A stretch of DNA of 64,000 nt. Source: Watersipora subatra (lineage: Eukaryota; Bryozoa; Gymnolaemata; Cheilostomatida; Watersiporidae). Below, piece after piece: positions 62,301 through 64,000 of the stretch. The DNA lies in NCBI RefSeq assembly GCF_963576615.1, contig NC_088717.1, positions 13,274,108 to 13,338,107 of the forward strand, written 5' to 3'. Position 1 is the stretch's first letter. Each line of letters begins with the position of its first letter. Under the pieces are notes generated by a model. The model saw only the letters and a program-made list of their open reading frames with translations. It made no database searches and was not told the DNA's origin. The position numbers and the translations under genes were made by a program.

Positions 62301-63810
62301 CTTTGGCACAAAGTTTTGAGCTGATTCTTCTCCACACTAACATGAATTTTTTTATCAGACTAGTTAATTTTTTCTTCATTTGTGATATAACAACTCTTTA
62401 CTTACATCTCTCGTATACATTGTAAGTGGTAGGTCACCCTTTACCTACATCTCTCGTATACATCGTAAGTGGTAGGTCATCCTTTACCTACATTTCTCGT
62501 ACACATTGTAAGTGGTAGGTCACCCTTTACCTACATCTCTCGTATACATCGTAAGTGGTAGGTCACCCTTTACCTACATCTCTCGTATACATTGTAAGTG
62601 GTAGGTCACCCTTCACTTACATCTCTCGTATACATTGTAAGTGGTAGGTCACCCTTTATTTACATCTCTCACATACATTTGAAGTAGTAGGTCACCTTTT
62701 ACTTACATCTCTCACATACATTTGAAGTGGTAGGTCACCCTTTACTTATATCTCTTACATACATTTGAAGTAGTACATCACCCTTTATTTACATCTCTCA
62801 CATACATTTGAAGTAGTAGGTCACCTTTTACTTACATCTCTCACATACATTTGAAGTAGTAGGTCACCCTTTACTTATATCTCTCACATACATTTGAAGT
62901 AGTAGGTCACCCTTTACCTACATCTCTAACGCCTGTTAGTTCATACGACGATCACAAATTGCATTTTTGGAGAAGACTTTTTTGTTGGCTAGGTTGGCTT
63001 CATATAAAGTAGTATAGTCCTCCAAAGCATGTATTTTATGATTATGTTATATAATATCTTATTATATGAAATGTTATGTATATTGTAGTTCTTTCTGATT
63101 TCCTACTGGTAACTTGCAAGAGGTAATATATGCCATTGAGTGTAGCTCAAATGGTATCTATCAAAATATCATCTATTAAACTTTTTTTTTTCACAATGTA
63201 CGTAAATATCAAACTTCATGAAAGCTTAAAAAGCTGTTGAAGGTGTGTTTACCTTAGCTACTTATATTTTCTTCAATGGTTATCACAGTTTGAGCATGCT
63301 TTTAAACATGCAGACTTATTGTAAGTACACTCACGGAAATAGTAGTAGTATTACATGTTAAATGTATTTGACATATGACCAAAACCATATTGATTATATT
63401 ATCAGCAGCTATCTTTAAAGTTCCATCTGCGTGTGACATACAAGGATTATGAAAATATTAAATTCAACAACCATTTTACCAGAGACTGTGGTGTCTTTTC
63501 AAAAACCCTTCTGCATTTGAAGATTAAAAATACAGAAGGGTTTGTGAAACAGGTAAAACTGTGTAGGGCATGTAAAACTTCATACTGTCAAAGTTATGCA
63601 GTTCACCAGCCTTTGCACGGTCTGATCTCTAACAGTCCTGTTTTTATCCTAAAATTACAGCATTGCAGCAAAGCTTACTCTCAGGTACAGAGTCTCAAGA
63701 AACACTTGTCTACCCACAGTTCTCTTCCTCAGGTCTTCAAATGTCAGTTCTGTGTAAAGTCCTTCAACTCAACCGGAGCTGTGTATAAACACTGCAGGCT
63801 GCTTCACAAG
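41321..63810 (+). CDS. C2H2/C2HC multi-zinc-finger protein, 12 exons, incomplete at right edge
   Basis: Probable nuclear DNA-binding regulator. Exons: 41321-41564, 42169-42405, 45637-45755, 46759-46812, 47346-47431, 47633-47790, 48951-48989, 49668-49863, 51017-51206, 53809-53987, 62192-62264 and 63661-63810; phases agree throughout and give 575 codons. The finger-free N-terminus has LEQLLENVLERRPELRAKL and acidic stretches. Two C2HC fingers follow (CTDCCLQF...H-x5-C; CNFCQRVF...H-x4-C), then nine C2H2 fingers, e.g. CSICGKGF, CRLCQRSF, CQVC, CPLC, CEYCDKSF, CGICGASF, CSVCNKSF, CEHCSKAY, CQFCVKSF. Three fingers are split by introns inside the C-x2-C. Start uncertain (ATG 41321 or 41348). A stronger exon-4 donor at 46832 breaks phase, so 46813 is preferred. 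Confidence 0.85.
43661..45577 (-). mobile_element. TTAA-target DNA transposon family A, copy 2
   Basis: 1917 bp, ends AGATGTGGTTGCG and CGCAACCACATCT with TTAA at 43657-43660 and 45578-45581. It aligns along its length with 3521-6030. The minus-strand exon about 45100-44944 is open here (RFIDEQQNCNNAKV; DWGRPVMVRADRR) while its homologue in copy 1 has a stop. The cysteine exon near 44508 is degraded. It lies in an intron of the zinc-finger gene and ends 60 bases before the acceptor of exon 45637. Confidence 0.75.
45850..46164. repeat. Minisatellite, 22-bp unit, about 14 copies
   Basis: The unit resembles GGGTACACATTATGTTAGGT plus TG. It varies at a few positions (CCGATT/ACACATT) and lies in a zinc-finger gene intron. 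It makes spurious open frames on both strands. Confidence 0.92.
46270..46640. other. Repeat-like intronic segment with TTTCGC words
   Basis: Imperfectly inverted TTTCGC/GCGAAA words at both sides (46295-46340 and 46570-46625) suggest a small foldback element. No clear ends or target duplication. Confidence 0.3.
47216..47229. repeat. Poly-C tract
   Basis: A run of about 13 C in an intron. Confidence 0.85.
47966..48313. repeat. Minisatellite, 26-bp unit, about 13 copies
   Basis: The unit CATACTGCAAGCATATGTCC plus TCTAGT is repeated with point variants in the zinc-finger gene intron between exons 47790 and 48951. Confidence 0.92.
49155..49400 (+). mobile_element. tRNA-derived SINE
   Basis: GATTCAGTTGTTAGAGCG resembles a tRNA A box and, 28 bases on, GTGGTTCAAATCAC resembles the B box. 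A body with TGTTAGGAAGGGCTTTCAGC follows, a module like those after the tRNA head in several marine-animal SINEs. Anticodon pairing is not preserved, so this is not a tRNA gene. Confidence 0.6.
50708..50900. repeat. Minisatellite, 48-bp unit, 4 copies
   Basis: The unit starts AGAAAAACCACAAGCCGTAG and ends CCAGGCAACC. The inner copies are nearly identical. It ends about 115 bases before the zinc-finger exon at 51017. The unit is a multiple of three, so both strands are open but no coding role is seen. Confidence 0.93.
51849..52310. mobile_element. hAT-like non-autonomous element
   Basis: An 8-bp duplication CCTTAGTT at 51841-51848 and 52311-52318 flanks 462 bp ending GGTTGGGAACCCCTG, a classical hAT terminus. 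The left end starts CCCAACCAGAG and has lost its outermost bases. Confidence 0.8.
52492..53167. mobile_element. CACTA-like non-autonomous element
   Basis: 676 bp, ends CACTATGTTTCCATGATGCG and CGCATCATGGAAACATAGTG, perfect inverted repeats flanked by the 3-bp duplication AAT. The CACTA start and 3-bp target fit the EnSpm/CACTA group. The interior has further inverted TGCGCAGT words. Confidence 0.75.
54005..54077. repeat. TA/TG-rich microsatellite
   Basis: Interrupted TATATA and TGTGTGTATATG runs directly preceding a pogo-like element. Confidence 0.85.
54078..55995 (-). mobile_element. Pogo/Tigger-like element, 1.9 kb, decayed transposase inside
   Basis: Begins CAGTGCACCCTCGAGATACG and ends CGTATCTCGAGGGTGCACTG, perfect inverted termini with TA on each side. 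On the minus strand 55560-55440 the frame reads RIINIVREYDRNQSAFASII, like the N-terminal helix-turn-helix of Tigger/CENP-B transposases, followed by TTEDLKELEGHA in another frame. It is the longest member of the family here and lies in the 8.2-kb zinc-finger intron. Confidence 0.75.
56440..56612. repeat. Minisatellite, about 20-bp unit, 8 copies
   Basis: The unit resembles ACAGTACACAGAAATAAACA, with variants CACCGTACAC and TACATAG. Confidence 0.9.
57053..57742. mobile_element. Pogo/Tigger-like element, diverged
   Basis: CAGTTACGGGTTACAATGAC on the left and GGTGAGGGTCCACTG on the right, both next to TA. The interior aligns with the other family members (the GGTTTCTATATCC and TTTTACC words). 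Confidence 0.55.
59190..59857. mobile_element. Pogo/Tigger-like element, left end degraded
   Basis: The right end CGAGGGCGCACTG before TA is clear. The interior matches the family (ATAGAAACCCATAGTAATTA; CACTTTCAGGCATTG). The left terminus is eroded. Confidence 0.55.
59941..60049. repeat. Minisatellite, 24-bp unit, about 4.5 copies
   Basis: The unit GCCTTGTGGTTAGCCTTAGC plus CCTA. It is close to exact and creates a Leu/Ala/Trp open frame with no other support. Confidence 0.93.
60395..60440. repeat. Small perfect hairpin TACGCTATAG
   Basis: TTTACGCTATAG and CTATAGCGTAAA pair perfectly over 12 bp around a 9-base loop in the large zinc-finger intron. Confidence 0.7.
60441..62190. other. Intronic DNA
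   Basis: Part of the 8.2-kb intron before exon 62192. No exon in phase or classified repeat was recognised. Confidence 0.45.
62395..62932. repeat. Minisatellite, 43-bp unit, about 12 copies
   Basis: The unit contains TACATCTCTCGTATACATTG and GTGGTAGGTCACCC. The first copies carry CTCGTATACATTGTAAGTGG, the later ones CTCACATACATTTGAAGTAG, so there are two sub-families arranged as blocks. It lies between the last two zinc-finger exons. Confidence 0.93.
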
Positions 63811-64000
63811 GTCTGGTTTCCAGAAAATAATAATCTTGTATATTTACCAACTAACTTGAAGATAACTTGGTATTGTTTCTCTCTTCGTATGTGGTGCTGA
63901 CCTCAACTTTCTGCTTGAAGATTGACCATTGCTTGATATAAATATATATATTTATATATATATATTTCATATACAGTCAAACATGGATAACTCAAACTTC
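63811..64000 (+). other. Start of the next zinc-finger gene intron
   Basis: Begins with a GTCTGG donor after the last visible finger and includes a TA-rich tract (63940-63970). The gene must continue outside the window. Confidence 0.55.

Overview
The window is animal nuclear DNA: AT-rich, spliced genes with GT/AG introns, microsatellites, minisatellites and a dense load of transposons. No rRNA, CRISPR, operon or other bacterial feature was seen. The mix of Penelope-like, Ty3/Gypsy-type, TTAA-target (Kolobok-like), pogo/Tigger, Tc1, hAT and CACTA-like elements fits a marine invertebrate, possibly a lophotrochozoan such as a mollusc or bryozoan. The species cannot be named from this sequence.

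Two host genes can be assembled exon by exon. On the minus strand, seven phase-consistent exons from 22334 down to 12025 encode a 298-residue cytosolic sulfotransferase. On the plus strand, at least twelve exons from about 41321 to 63810 encode a C2H2/C2HC multi-zinc-finger protein that runs off the right edge. The introns of both genes are packed with transposons and minisatellites.

The rest is mobile DNA. From left to right: a short hAT element (2930-3290); a 2.5-kb TTAA-target element (3521-6030); a head-to-head inverted dimer of a Penelope-like element with a GIY-YIG endonuclease and two hammerhead ribozyme copies (8708-10494); decayed pogo transposase (24.3-24.6 kb); a decayed Ty3/Gypsy RNase H and integrase (25.2-26.0 kb); a compact LTR element (28378-31867) with gag and protease but no reverse transcriptase; a palindromic foldback element (about 32.6-35.1 kb); a 4.06-kb Kolobok-like transposon (35763-39825) with THAP-like, transposase and P2RX7-C-like coding parts; a Tc1 relic (40592-41246); and a second copy of the TTAA-target family (43661-45577) lying 60 bases upstream of a zinc-finger exon. 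Many non-autonomous elements have exact target-site duplications, and several are nested so that insertion order can be read.

The most unusual items are: (1) the LTR element, whose gag and protease frames are separated only by an in-frame UGA in a CUAG context; (2) the inverted Penelope dimer carrying an identical 59-nt hammerhead fold in each arm; (3) the TTAA-target transposons carrying P2RX7-C-like zinc modules.
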